Below are positions 8,666 to 16,890 of a DNA stretch of 32,753 nt, in pieces. The first letter of the stretch is position 1. The number at the start of each line of letters is the position of its first letter. The notes under the pieces were generated by a model that saw only the letters and a list, made by a program, of their open reading frames with translations, ran no database searches and was not told the origin of the DNA. The DNA is taken from positions 1 through 32,753 of the forward strand of contig DAHWSH010000043.1 of the NCBI GenBank assembly GCA_027338645.1, written 5' to 3'. Source of the DNA: JAJZIH01 sp021785265 (lineage in GTDB: Bacteria; Pseudomonadota; Gammaproteobacteria; JAKAQQ01). Position numbers and translations under genes: made by a program.

Positions 8666-9475
8666 ATGGGCACTCTTGTGAAGAAGCGGTTGCCGACCGC
8701 CAGGCTCGGGTGGGGGGTCGTTTTCGGGTTGATGCTGCTCGTCGTGTCGTCGGCGGGGGCTCCGGCGCGTGCCGCCGCCCATGTCGGCACCCTCGTTCCA
8801 GCCTCGGTCATGGCCCGGCTCGCCGCGATCTCGCATCGGGGCCTCCTGGTCACGCTGCCACCCAACAACGTGCTCATGAATACCATCGCCGGGGGACTCG
8901 TGCATCCCAACCACCCGGAGATCGTTTACGTCGGGGCGGACTACTGTCCCTACTGCGCCGCCTTGCGCTGGCCTCTCATCCTGGCGCTCCTCCGTTTCGG
9001 GTCCCTTCACGGACTCGAGTACATGCGTTCGAGCTCGACGGATGTCTTCGCGGATACCGCAACCTTCAGCTTCTACCATGTCCACTACCAGAGTTCCCTG
9101 ATCAACTTCAGCGGTTATGAAACCGCCACGCGGACCGGTCAACCCCTGGTGACCCCGCCGCATGCAGTCCGCTCGCTTTTCAATACCTACGATGCCCCGC
9201 CCTTTGCGGTGGACGCAGGAGCCATTCCCTTCCTCTACCTCAATGGCCACTACATCATTTCCGGCTCCCCGGTCTATCCCGCGATCCTCCACGGTGACAA
9301 TTGGTCCGGTATCCTGGCGGCGCTGGGGCAACCTGCGAACCCGATCTTTCAAAAGATCATCCCCGAGGCGAACCTGCTCACGGCGGCTTTCTGCCAGGGG
9401 ATGGCCCATCCGCCCCGCATGGTTTGTTCGAGCCCGGGGGTCATGATCGCCCGGCGCTTCCTGCCCAAGTCCTAA
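8666..9475 (+). CDS. DUF929-family thioredoxin-fold protein, exported
   Basis: A 269-residue protein with an N-terminal hydrophobic segment (about residues 14-37, likely signal peptide ending at an Ala-rich site). A thioredoxin-like region starts with EIVYVGADYCPYCAALRWPL, giving a CPYC redox pair at Cys94 and Cys97, and ends with the conserved GAIPFLYLNGHYIISGS (a cis-Pro loop). These are features of DUF929 proteins, known from archaea and some acid-tolerant bacteria. A role in disulphide exchange outside the cytoplasm is plausible but unproven. Start ATG 8666 has GAGG at a good distance. The gene is 77 bases after the sugar operon and convergent with the SDR gene. Confidence 0.8.
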   Translation: MGTLVKKRLPTARLGWGVVFGLMLLVVSSAGAPARAAAHVGTLVPASVMARLAAISHRGLLVTLPPNNVLMNTIAGGLVHPNHPEIVYVGADYCPYCAALRWPLILALLRFGSLHGLEYMRSSSTDVFADTATFSFYHVHYQSSLINFSGYETATRTGQPLVTPPHAVRSLFNTYDAPPFAVDAGAIPFLYLNGHYIISGSPVYPAILHGDNWSGILAALGQPANPIFQKIIPEANLLTAAFCQGMAHPPRMVCSSPGVMIARRFLPKS

Positions 9476-9481
9476 GTCGCC

Positions 9482-10294
9482 TCAGCGCAGGTACGACGCC
9501 CCGTTCAGGTCAACCACGCTGCCTGTGGCGTACTCGGCGTCTTCTCCCGCGAGGTAGAGGGCGAGTGCGGCCACCTCCTCGGGGCGGGCGGCGCGGCCGA
9601 GCGGGCTTTGGGCGAGGATGGAGGGTCCACGGGGACCTTCGAGATGGGGTTTGGCCATGTCCGTTCCGACCCAACCGGGGGCGATCGCCATGACGGCAAT
9701 GTGGTGGGGTCCCAGGGCCAGTGCGAGCGACTGGGTGAGTGCGTGCAGTCCGGCCTTGGCCGCACCGTAGCCGGGAGCCTCGGGTTCGCCCCGAAAGGCG
9801 CCGCGTGAACCGATATTGATGATGCGTCCCCTGATTCCGCGTTCGGTCATGACATGGGCGCACAGGCAGGCCAGGTGGGCGGGGGCGATGAGATTCACGT
9901 TCAGGAGATCCTCGAAGTCGCGGAGCCAAACGGTCTCCGGAGCCTCCAGCAAGGGCGTGAGCCGGTAGAGGCCGGCATTGTTGACGAGGATGTGGGGTCC
10001 TTCCATGTCGGAGAGAACCTCGCCGATGAGCCGTCGGCGCTCCTCGGCCTGGCCCAGGTCAGCTGGAAAGAGACGGTGTCCCGATCCCGCGAGTGCCGTC
10101 CGGGTCGCGCGGGCGTCCTCGGCTCTCGTGTGATAATGAATCGCGATCCGGGCACCCGCGCGGGCCAGATGCTCGGCAATCGCCCGGCCGATCCCCCGCG
10201 AGGCGCCCGTGACGAGGGCGGTTTTGCCGGCGAGCGGTGCGGTCGAAGGTTCCGGGTTTTTAGTCACGGTCATCGGGCTCTGGAGGGGATCCAT
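9482..10294 (-). CDS. short-chain dehydrogenase/reductase (SDR)
   Basis: A 270-residue classical SDR. It shows the NAD(P)-binding motif TGASRGIG at residues 29-36, the NNAG motif at 105-108, and the catalytic Ser163, Tyr176 and Lys180 (YGAAK). It ends with the family pattern YATGSVVDLNGASYLR. Closest by eye to FabG-like or pteridine reductase-like oxidoreductases; substrate unknown. ATG 10294 and ATG 10273 are both possible, neither with a clear ribosome site. It is divergent from the esterase gene with a short gap and convergent with the DUF929 gene. Confidence 0.88.
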   Translation of the reverse strand: MDPLQSPMTVTKNPEPSTAPLAGKTALVTGASRGIGRAIAEHLARAGARIAIHYHTRAEDARATRTALAGSGHRLFPADLGQAEERRRLIGEVLSDMEGPHILVNNAGLYRLTPLLEAPETVWLRDFEDLLNVNLIAPAHLACLCAHVMTERGIRGRIINIGSRGAFRGEPEAPGYGAAKAGLHALTQSLALALGPHHIAVMAIAPGWVGTDMAKPHLEGPRGPSILAQSPLGRAARPEEVAALALYLAGEDAEYATGSVVDLNGASYLR

Positions 10295-10348
10295 GGGTCA
10301 GTGTAGCGGATCGGATCCGGTGGGGACGGATTCCGGGCGATCGTCCGG

Positions 10349-11008
10349 ATGAGTCTCGTCATCCCCTCCCGGGGTCCGGCAAGGGCCAGCATCATTTTGC
10401 TTCACGGCTTGGGGGCCGATGGGCGGGATCTCGCGCCCCTGGCCCACGCCCTGGATCTCCCGGAATGCCGCTGGATCCTGCCCGATGCGCCCATCCGTCC
10501 GGTCCGCCTGAATGCTTTGAGACCCACGCGGGCCTGGTTCGATCTGGCCGCAGTTGCCTCCGGCATGGAAATGGATCGGAGGGGGCTCGACATGAGCTGT
10601 CGATCGCTCGAAGCCTGGATCCAGGCCGAAGAAAAACAGGGCATCGGGCGGCAGAACATCCTGGCGGGCGGCTTTTCCCAGGGAGGAGCCGTGGTTCTGG
10701 CCTGGAGCCGGACGGCCCGGGAGCGACTCCTGGGACTGGTCGGACTGTCCACATTCCATCCGGCCCCACCGCCCGATCCGCCCGGTGTGTCACAGTCCAT
10801 TTTTCTCGCGCATGGTTCGGAGGATCCGATCGTGCCCCTGTCCCTCGCCGTGGAGACCCGGGAGTGGCTGGTGGCTACGGGTCATGAGGTGCGCTGGCAG
10901 GTCTATCCCATGGCGCATGAGGTCTCGCCAGAGGAGATGGCGGACCTGAGAGGCTGGCTGGTCTCGCGGCTCGAACCGCGATACGGTGAGCATGAGCAAT
11001 CGAGTTGA
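10349..11008 (+). CDS. carboxylesterase, phospholipase/acyl-protein thioesterase-like alpha/beta hydrolase
   Basis: A 219-residue alpha/beta hydrolase of the small bacterial carboxylesterase family. Residues 16-25 (ILLHGLGADG) form the oxyanion region, the nucleophile Ser110 sits in GFSQGG, Asp159 in HGSEDPIVP and His190 in PMAHEV, so the catalytic triad is complete. Such enzymes hydrolyse short acyl esters in the cytoplasm. The 3' end overlaps the ASCH gene by 23 bases. A damaged, shortened second copy of this gene lies at 12429-12565, showing a past duplication. Confidence 0.88.
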   Translation: MSLVIPSRGPARASIILLHGLGADGRDLAPLAHALDLPECRWILPDAPIRPVRLNALRPTRAWFDLAAVASGMEMDRRGLDMSCRSLEAWIQAEEKQGIGRQNILAGGFSQGGAVVLAWSRTARERLLGLVGLSTFHPAPPPDPPGVSQSIFLAHGSEDPIVPLSLAVETREWLVATGHEVRWQVYPMAHEVSPEEMADLRGWLVSRLEPRYGEHEQSS

Positions 11009-11471
11009 GCTCCCCGCGCGCGCGATCACGCTTCGCCCCTGGTGGGCGTGGGCCGTCGCGCATGCGGGCAAGCGGATCGAGAACCGCTCCTGGTCCACCC
11101 GCTACCGCGGCCCGATCGCCATTCACGCCGGCTGTGCCCGTCTCACCCCGTCGGAGCGGCGGGTCTTTGCCCAGAAACTCACGGACGCCGGAGTCGACTA
11201 TCCGGACGAATCCAGCATGGTTCGCGGCGCGATCGTCGCCGTCGCCCAACTGCTTGATTGCGCGCATCCGCTCTCCGACCCGCTTGATCCATGGGGCGAA
11301 TCCGGCTTTTGGCAGTGGCAGCTTGGGGAGGTACGGGCACTCGAGCGGCCGGTACCGATGACCGGGAAGCTCGGAATCTGGCACATCGGATCACTTGGCG
11401 CCCCCCAAAATCCGTCGGGGTGCCCTCCCAGCTTGCTCATTGGAGTAGCCCCCCCTAAAAAACCGACCTGA
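10986..11471 (+). CDS. ASCH-domain protein
   Basis: A 161-residue protein with an ASCH fold, a PUA-like beta-barrel thought to bind RNA or modified bases. Typical features are the start AITLRPWWAWAVAHAGKRIENRSW, YRGPIAIHAG, and GAIVAVAQLLD followed by a W-rich stretch and GKLGIW. The start is GTG 10986 or ATG 10992, both inside the esterase gene. The last about 25 residues (from GAPQNPSG) look like a low-complexity tail outside the domain. Function in this organism is unknown. Confidence 0.75.
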   Translation: MSMSNRVELPARAITLRPWWAWAVAHAGKRIENRSWSTRYRGPIAIHAGCARLTPSERRVFAQKLTDAGVDYPDESSMVRGAIVAVAQLLDCAHPLSDPLDPWGESGFWQWQLGEVRALERPVPMTGKLGIWHIGSLGAPQNPSGCPPSLLIGVAPPKKPT

Positions 11472-11491
11472 ACCGGGCATAGAACCGGACT

Positions 11492-11508
11492 TTTAATCGG
11501 GCATTAAA
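11492..11508. promoter_or_regulatory. AT-rich inverted repeat upstream of the Fic remnant
   Basis: TTTAAT and ATTAAA face each other across CGGGC in otherwise GC-rich DNA, 34 bases before the Fic-type start codon. It could be an operator or part of a promoter; this rests on symmetry only. Confidence 0.25.
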
Positions 11509-11541
11509 GCGGCCAATGAGCAGGGCGAAACCGTCTCAACC

Positions 11542-12201
11542 ATGGAGCCGCTGCTGATCGGCAGCGGCTCTAAACATCGCCCAGAGCTGACCGATCTCGC
11601 AATCGAAATGGTCGCCCAGAGCGCGGATTTCCGCCGCTCCCTGCCGGTTTGTCTGCTCAGTTCGCACGCCACCCTCCTCCAAGCGCTCGATACCGGCGCG
11701 GTCTGGTCGTTAGCGCGCGGCCTCGCGCGCCACGTCGACGAATACAAAAGCCACCTCGCCGCCTGCGACGAGACGCGCCGCAACGATCTCGACGGTCGCG
11801 GCAACCTCAGCGAAGAGAATCTTGCCGCGTTCACGGAATTGTTCCTGACCATCTGCCTTGATCAGGTAAAACTCATGGCCGGGCTGATGCAGCCTGACCG
11901 TCTCCGCACGCGCATTCTGACCTGGGCGAATGAAGAAGTGCGTTTGAACAAACTACCGGCCCAGGCCAACACTATCCTCGAAGCGCTGCTCTATCGTAGC
12001 CAACTCCAGCGCGGCGACGTCGCTGCCCTCGGTGACACGGGCGAGCGTCAGGCCCGCCGCATCGTCTCAGCACTCAACGATCAGAGTGTCGTCACTTCCG
12101 AGAGCACGCGCGCGTCTCTGTTTCTCGCGTTGCCCGCAACGCTCGTTCCACGGTGGATGCCCAGGTTATTTCCGGAGAAAACCAGGGGAATGGAGGGCTG
12201 A
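11542..12201 (+). pseudogene. Fic-family protein with catalytic core deleted in frame
   Basis: The 219-codon frame joins two parts of a known Fic-family architecture. Residues 1-36 (MEPLLIGSGSKHRPELTDLA onward to RRSLP) match the normal N-terminus. From about residue 40 (SSHATLLQALDTGAVWSLARGLA) to the end it matches the part that normally follows the Fic motif, including RRNDLDGRGNLSEE and the C-terminal winged-helix ending WMPRLFPEK. Complete proteins of this family have roughly 190 more residues in between, with the AMPylation motif HPFxDGNGR; none of that is present. The junction at about 11647-11668 keeps the frame. It therefore cannot be an active AMP transferase but could still make a short DNA-binding protein. 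Confidence 0.75.
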
Positions 12202-12428
12202 GGAAAGTCGGGAGGAGATCGAATTGATTGCCTCTCTCCCTGCTGGCTTCCAGAGATCCGCGGGTGATCCGGAACCTTCGCTGCGGTAAAGTCCGCTGCC
12301 GGGTCGATACCTGGGAGACCCGTGGTCATACGGGCTTTCATCCCGACTCCGATCAGGGTGCTGGCTCCAAGGGCGATCTTGCGGGATGTCTTTGACCAGA
12401 TGGCTAAATGAGGTTCCTTCAGAATCTG
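12202..12428. other. gap between Fic remnant and esterase remnant
   Basis: No gene is supported here. Open frames on both strands lack recognisable domains and ribosome sites. The stretch lies inside the decayed segment 11.5-12.8 kb. Confidence 0.4.
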
Positions 12429-12565
12429 CCGATGGGCGGGATCTCGCACCTCAGACCCTCGCGCCGTGGAGACCCGGGAGTGGCGGGTCGCCACGGGTCC
12501 TGAGGTGCGCTGGCCGGTCTATCTCATGACATATGAGGTCTCGTGAGGAGTGGAGGCGCTGATGG
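12429..12565 (+). pseudogene. decayed, internally deleted copy of the esterase gene
   Basis: Bases 12429-12450 closely match 10416-10437 (start of the esterase, around the GADGRD codons). Bases 12457-12564 match about 10843-10945 (the codons around AVETREW and YPMAHEVS) at roughly 80 percent by eye. The intervening 400 bases, with the nucleophile serine, are missing, and base changes and indels break the frame. It is a degraded duplicate in direct orientation 1.6 kb from the intact gene. Confidence 0.75.
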
Positions 12566-12817
12566 CTCCGTTGTGCTCGAGTCGGTTCGCTTTCTGACTG
12601 TCCGGAATGGCCGGTGTAAGAATCGCACCGGATCAGAGCGGGAGTCTCCATGAGCTTCCGCCTCGGGGAGGCAGGGATGGTTTCTGCTACCCTGATTTTG
12701 TTTGAACCACCGTGCTCGGAGACCGGCGATGGCCCCGATTCGCTTTCGACATATCTCCATTTCTCATGAGCTCAAGGATGGCGTGGGGGGCTCGCCAGAT
12801 TCGGGAGGGAAGGACAC
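12566..12817. other. porin upstream region
   Basis: About 250 bases with no supported gene. A GGGAGGGAAGGA tract at the end provides the ribosome site for the TTG start at 12818. Confidence 0.4.
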
Positions 12818-14002
12818 TTGCCGCACGGAGCCGTGAGATGTCTTTTCGGTCGGAAGCCTTGGGTCTGGGTGCGATCAGCCACCCGGGCCCTGGCTGCCCT
12901 CGTTATCGTTTTGGTCTGCGCAGCTACGGCACGTGCCCACGAAACGGGCGGTGACGCATTCCTGCGGGCACTGCGCCGCAGCCACCGGGGCCTTTTTGGA
13001 CTCGCGCACATCATCCTCGAGCCCATCGCGGATCTGGCGGGAGGGCGTCGGCGTAGCCTGACAGGGGTGGCCGCAGTGGCGGCGGGCTTCGAAGCCAACA
13101 CCGCCGATTTGGGTGACTGGCGGGGTGGCAGGTTTGACGTCGAGGTGATGGGCCTCCTTCGGGGGCTGCCCCACGAATCCCATCTCGTGGGTGACGCCCA
13201 GGGGGCGAGTAATCTCTACAACTCTTTCTCCTTCCTGAGGCTCCTTACCCTTTCCTACCGGCAGCGCATCGAAGGCTCGCTGGTGGCCCGTGGCGGGATC
13301 TTGGACGTCAACAGTTATTTTGATGCCAGTCGTCCGGCATCCGATCTCATCAATTCCTCCTTTGGGATGACGCCCACGATGAGCGTCGATGTTCCCCTCA
13401 CACCCACTGCGCCCTACACGGGCTGGGGTGCCATGATGCGTGGGGGGCCGACCTCCGATCGCTGGCGGGTGGGGTTGTTTGCCGGGGATCCGGCCGCACG
13501 TGGCACCATCATCCACCAGGGTTTTTTCGCGATCGGGGAATGGCAGCTGCGACCCGCGAGGCACCAAAGGCTCAAGCTGGGTGTGTGGGCCTACCACAAC
13601 CCGGAAGGGCCCATGCTCGGAAGCCTGGCGTCACCCCGCAGCCGCAACGGTCTCTACGGAATTTGGGAAAGCCACCACCGAGGATACCCCACTCGTCTGC
13701 GCTGGGGTTGGTTCGTCGAGACGGGAGTGAATCTCAATGCAGGCAACGTCATCCCCTCCTACCTCGGCGTCGGTTTTCGTCTTCGCGGTCTTCCCGACAT
13801 GGACCCACGGAGCGCCCTGACTGCCGGGGTGGCGCGGGCCGGCATCCGCGACCATACCGCTGAGACGGCCTGGGAGGTGGCCTAAGCCGATTATCTTCCG
13901 GAGGATTTCATCGTTGAGCCGGATCTCCAGTACGTGATGCATCCGAGCGGTATCTATCCCAATGCCTGGGTCGCCATCTTCAGGTTCCGCAAGAATTTTT
14001 AA
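12818..14002 (+). pseudogene. OprB-type carbohydrate porin interrupted by an in-frame TAA
   Basis: TTG 12818 has a strong purine-rich ribosome site 6-16 nt upstream. A signal peptide (ALAALVIVLVCAATARA) precedes a sequence like OprB carbohydrate-selective porins, for example GVAAVAAGFEANTADLGDW, LRLLTLSYRQ, GLYGIWES and GWFVETGVNLNAGNVIPSYLG. The frame stops at TAA 13883-13885, after 355 codons. The same frame continues for 38 codons to 14002 and encodes the expected final strand with VEPDLQYVMHPSG and a terminal Phe (RFRKNF). Porins need the last strand and C-terminal aromatic residue for assembly, so the truncated product should fail unless the stop is read through. A single base change from a Tyr codon explains it. 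Recent inactivation or a sequencing error are both possible. Confidence 0.8.
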
Positions 14003-14349
14003 GTGCCTGGCACGGGGGCGTGAAAGGGTCAGGGGCGAGGGCTCTCTCCAAAGGGAAGCGCCGGTGATCTTCTCTGCGGAAAGAATAGCCGCAGGGGAGG
14101 CCGTGGAGCCGCACTCGCGGGGTCCAGGACCTGGGTCAACCTGTGGCACCTCAGGAATGGCGCTCGATCTTATGGAGGTCGGCTTTGCAGATGCCCATTA
14201 TGACTCGCCGCGTGGCCGGCTTTCTCCAGTTTCGGCGGCGGTCTTGGCGGGATACAGCTCGACGCGATCCGTCGTCCAAGTCGGGATACCGGCGCCGAAG
14301 AAGTCCCGCTCCTCGGTCCAGATCGGACACGATGAGTGGTCGCGCACGC
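14003..14349. other. gap with a possible coding remnant
   Basis: No complete gene is supported. The minus strand has an open stretch around 14230-14340 containing EERDFFGAGIPTWTTDRVEL, which reads like protein but was not recognised. It may be the tail of a lost gene downstream of the GFA gene. Confidence 0.35.
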
Positions 14350-14865
14350 TCAGAAGCGGTGCGCTGCCCGATAGGCCTGCAGCCTGGGCAGATAGGCCTC
14401 GCGCCGCGCCAGGCTCTCGGGCGGCCAGTATTGTTGCGCGTCGTAATATTCGGACATGGCCGGGGTGTCCGGCGGCAGGATTACCCAGGGTTGCTTGGAT
14501 GAGGTGAAGATATGGATGTCCGGATGCAGATTGTCCGGCGCATCCAGCGTGCCGACGCGCACAAAGCGCACGAATGGCCCCGCGCCGGCGTAGTGGCTCC
14601 ACACGGCGATCCGGCAGTGGGGGCAGCGGGCGATCTTCTGGCCTCGACCGCTCTGCGAGGGCGTGTCGATGAGTTCCGGCTCTGCGCCCAGAGGGGAAAC
14701 CCGATCGGTCTCGATGAGCGCGTTCAGGGCAAAGGCGGTCCCGGTTTCCCGCTGGCACCAGCGGCAGTGGCAGCAGTGGACGAACAGCGGGGCTGTCTGC
14801 ATACGGTAGCGGATGTGACGGCAATCGCAGCCCCCCTCGAGCGGGAAGATGTTCTCATCCGGCAT
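14350..14865 (-). CDS. GFA / CENP-V-domain zinc protein
   Basis: A 171-residue protein of the GFA (glutathione-dependent formaldehyde-activating, CENP-V) fold. Zinc-type cysteines are at CDC (13, 15), HCCHCRWC (31-37) and CPHC (81-84), the usual arrangement. Many such proteins are of unknown substrate despite the family name. The gene appears full length and starts at ATG 14865. It sits alone, on the opposite strand, between damaged genes. Confidence 0.85.
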   Translation of the reverse strand: MPDENIFPLEGGCDCRHIRYRMQTAPLFVHCCHCRWCQRETGTAFALNALIETDRVSPLGAEPELIDTPSQSGRGQKIARCPHCRIAVWSHYAGAGPFVRFVRVGTLDAPDNLHPDIHIFTSSKQPWVILPPDTPAMSEYYDAQQYWPPESLARREAYLPRLQAYRAAHRF

Positions 14866-14976
14866 GGCGGGCCCCCGCAGGCGTCGCGAAGTGCGACAGT
14901 GGCCAGTATAGACTGAAAATATCTGGAACTATAAGCGCCCGATCCGGGACGAAAAAAGCCAGGTAAGTAGCCAGTA

Positions 14977-15441
14977 TTGCCTACCAGACTGGAGACCGGC
15001 GATGGCCGGCAACATCAAAAAATCAGCGTCGCGCTTCCGGCCGACAGGGTGAACCTCGTGCGGCGCGCGGTCGCTACCGACGACTCTGCCTCCGGTAGCG
15101 AGGTCATCCGCGAAGCGCTGCGTGAATGGAAGACTCGCCGGGTCACGCGGACCGAAGCCCTGGCCGAGATGCGCAAGCTTTGGGAGGAGGGGATCGCCAG
15201 TGGCCCCACCGAAGACCTCGACGTCGCCGCGAGCAAGCGGGGCGGCCAGACCATCAAGCGGCACATCCTGCTGCTGGAGACGACCCCTGACATTGCCCGG
15301 CCGTTCCCGGAAATGCCCGGGTTACGCGAGCGGGTAATTGCCTTCGGGGACTCCGGCTATGTGGCTCTGTGCCGCCACGAGCCGGCCGACGATGCGGTAT
15401 ATGTCCCAGCCTTCCGACACCAGAAAGAGGCGGGTTACTGA
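14977..15441 (+). pseudogene. ParD antitoxin fused to the rear half of a ParE toxin
   Basis: One 154-codon frame. Residues about 15-85 are a ParD-type antitoxin: ribbon-helix-helix KISVALPADRVNLVRRAV, SGSEVIREALREWK, then the toxin-binding tail. Residues about 91-154 are the rear of a ParE/RelE toxin ending DSGYVALCRHEP and FRHQKEAGY. The toxin's first about 40 residues and its own start are missing; the junction is near 15229-15252. The open frame starts at TTG 14977 with no good site. A better start, ATG 15002 with GGAGA upstream, encodes MAGNIKK but is out of frame by one base at the six-A run 15017-15022, where seven would restore it. So an internal deletion and probably a frameshift have damaged this operon. 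Confidence 0.75.
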
Positions 15442-15964
15442 TGAAGATGCTGCACCAGCCTGACGCAGCAACTGAGGACACCACGACATGAACACAGAAG
15501 CCTCGCCTAGGCGGCCAACTCTCCGGCCGAAGCAGATCATCGTGACCGACTCCTCTCCGAAGCCACGAGACAAAGGTTTGGAGGTTGTTTTGGCCAGCAG
15601 TCTTTGGGAGTATGAACTTTTCAGGGAGGCACAAGACCCTCATGCGGGATGTTGGGGCGTAGCCGTGGTGGCGAAGTCGCCGAATCGGCGAATCGTTTTT
15701 TAGATCGGCTCGTGTGATCCGATCGTGCTTGTCGACTGAGCCAGATCTCCCGCTTGAGTCTCTCGAGATCTCTCGCGCACACAGCCGGAGGGCCGATTCC
15801 TTCACGGCCGATTGGCAAAGTCGGAACCAGAAGAGTTGGAACCGCATGATATTTCTGGTCAGTCGGGTCCGTCTTGAAAAGTTGCTTCCGGTTGCTGATA
15901 ATCAAAGATCCACTGCCCAGGGTACGCATTTGAGCCATTCCTGTTCCCCAAGACGCATTCCACG
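15442..15964. other. gap with an unrecognised small frame
   Basis: A 71-codon plus-strand frame at 15488-15703 has no recognisable domain and ends inside a terminator-like hairpin, so it is not called as a gene. The rest has only overlapping short frames. The segment separates the decayed toxin-antitoxin fusion from the ampE-like gene. Confidence 0.4.
15677..15701 (+). terminator. candidate rho-independent terminator
   Basis: TCGCCG and CGGCGA pair across an AAT loop and are followed after ATCG by a T-run at 15695-15701. It would end transcription from the ParD/ParE fusion or the small frame before it. Confidence 0.5.
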
Positions 15965-16843
15965 ATGAATTTCATCGCGATTCTCGTTACCTTGGCCTTG
16001 GACCGGGGGCTGCGTCACCTGGAATCCATCCGGGAGCACCGGATCGGTCACTGGTATTTCGGGCTCCTCAAACGGATTCCGGGCGGTTCCGCCGAACTCG
16101 CGCTTGTTCTCACCGTGTTCGCGGTCATCCTTCCCGCACTCGTCGTCGACGGCATCCAGCTCGGGCTCGCCTCCCTCTCGCCGATTTTGGGCTTCGTCGC
16201 GGCGGTCCTGATCCTGCTCATGAGTCTGGGTCCCCGCGATGCCCTGCACCTGATCCAGGAATATCGGCAGGCGGTGGAAAATAAGGACAATCTGGCCGCG
16301 ACGCGGATTGCGCGCCTCTTGATCGAGGATGCACCGCCCGCCGGACAGGAACCCTGCACCGAAGCCGTGGCGGAATCACTCCTGGTCCGGATCAATGACC
16401 GCCTGTTCGCCCCGCTGTTCTGGTTTTTGATTCTGGGCCCCAGCGGAGCGGTCCTCTTCTGGCTGTCGAAAAACGCGGTTTGCGCCCTCAAGCCCAAATC
16501 GACTCACGAGACCCCAAGCCCCCATGCCGAAATCGCCCGGCGTATCCATGGGATTCTGGCCTGGATTCCGGCTCATCTCCTGGCCGTGAGCTATGGTCTG
16601 GTCGGCAGTTTCGATAGTGTCTGGCGGGTTGTCCGCGAGTACTACCGCGAGTGTGAACGCCGTTTCTTCGAGAACAACGAAGCGGTGCTCTCCTGTGCCG
16701 GCCGCGGCGCGATCGAGGCTGCGGGACTGGAGCCCGCCGATTGCCTGGGCCGGCTGGATCGCGCCCGTCTCATCGCCACCCGCGCACTCATCCTCTGGCT
16801 CGTGGTGATCGGGCTCTTCACCCTGGGTGGGTGGATTCTCTGA
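15965..16843 (+). CDS. AmpE-like membrane protein (CobD/CbiB-related)
   Basis: A 292-residue inner-membrane protein with hydrophobic segments near residues 40-65, 67-85, 140-165, 195-210 and 270-292. The motif RLFAPLFWFLILGPSGAVLFWL is typical of AmpE, the regulatory signalling modulator linked to beta-lactamase induction and distantly related to the cobalamin-biosynthesis protein CobD/CbiB. Most AmpE proteins have this length. It is 48 bases upstream of btuF on the same strand, which could mean a shared transcript. A real CobD role is less likely because the rest of the biosynthetic genes are not here. Confidence 0.75.
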   Translation: MNFIAILVTLALDRGLRHLESIREHRIGHWYFGLLKRIPGGSAELALVLTVFAVILPALVVDGIQLGLASLSPILGFVAAVLILLMSLGPRDALHLIQEYRQAVENKDNLAATRIARLLIEDAPPAGQEPCTEAVAESLLVRINDRLFAPLFWFLILGPSGAVLFWLSKNAVCALKPKSTHETPSPHAEIARRIHGILAWIPAHLLAVSYGLVGSFDSVWRVVREYYRECERRFFENNEAVLSCAGRGAIEAAGLEPADCLGRLDRARLIATRALILWLVVIGLFTLGGWIL

Positions 16844-16890
16844 TCGCGACCAGCCGGTCCCCTGGGCAAGGCTCTTTGACTGCGCACGGG

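Noticed and set aside
15488..15703. 71-codon frame before the ampE-like gene
   Set aside because: No recognisable domain and its end overlaps a terminator hairpin.
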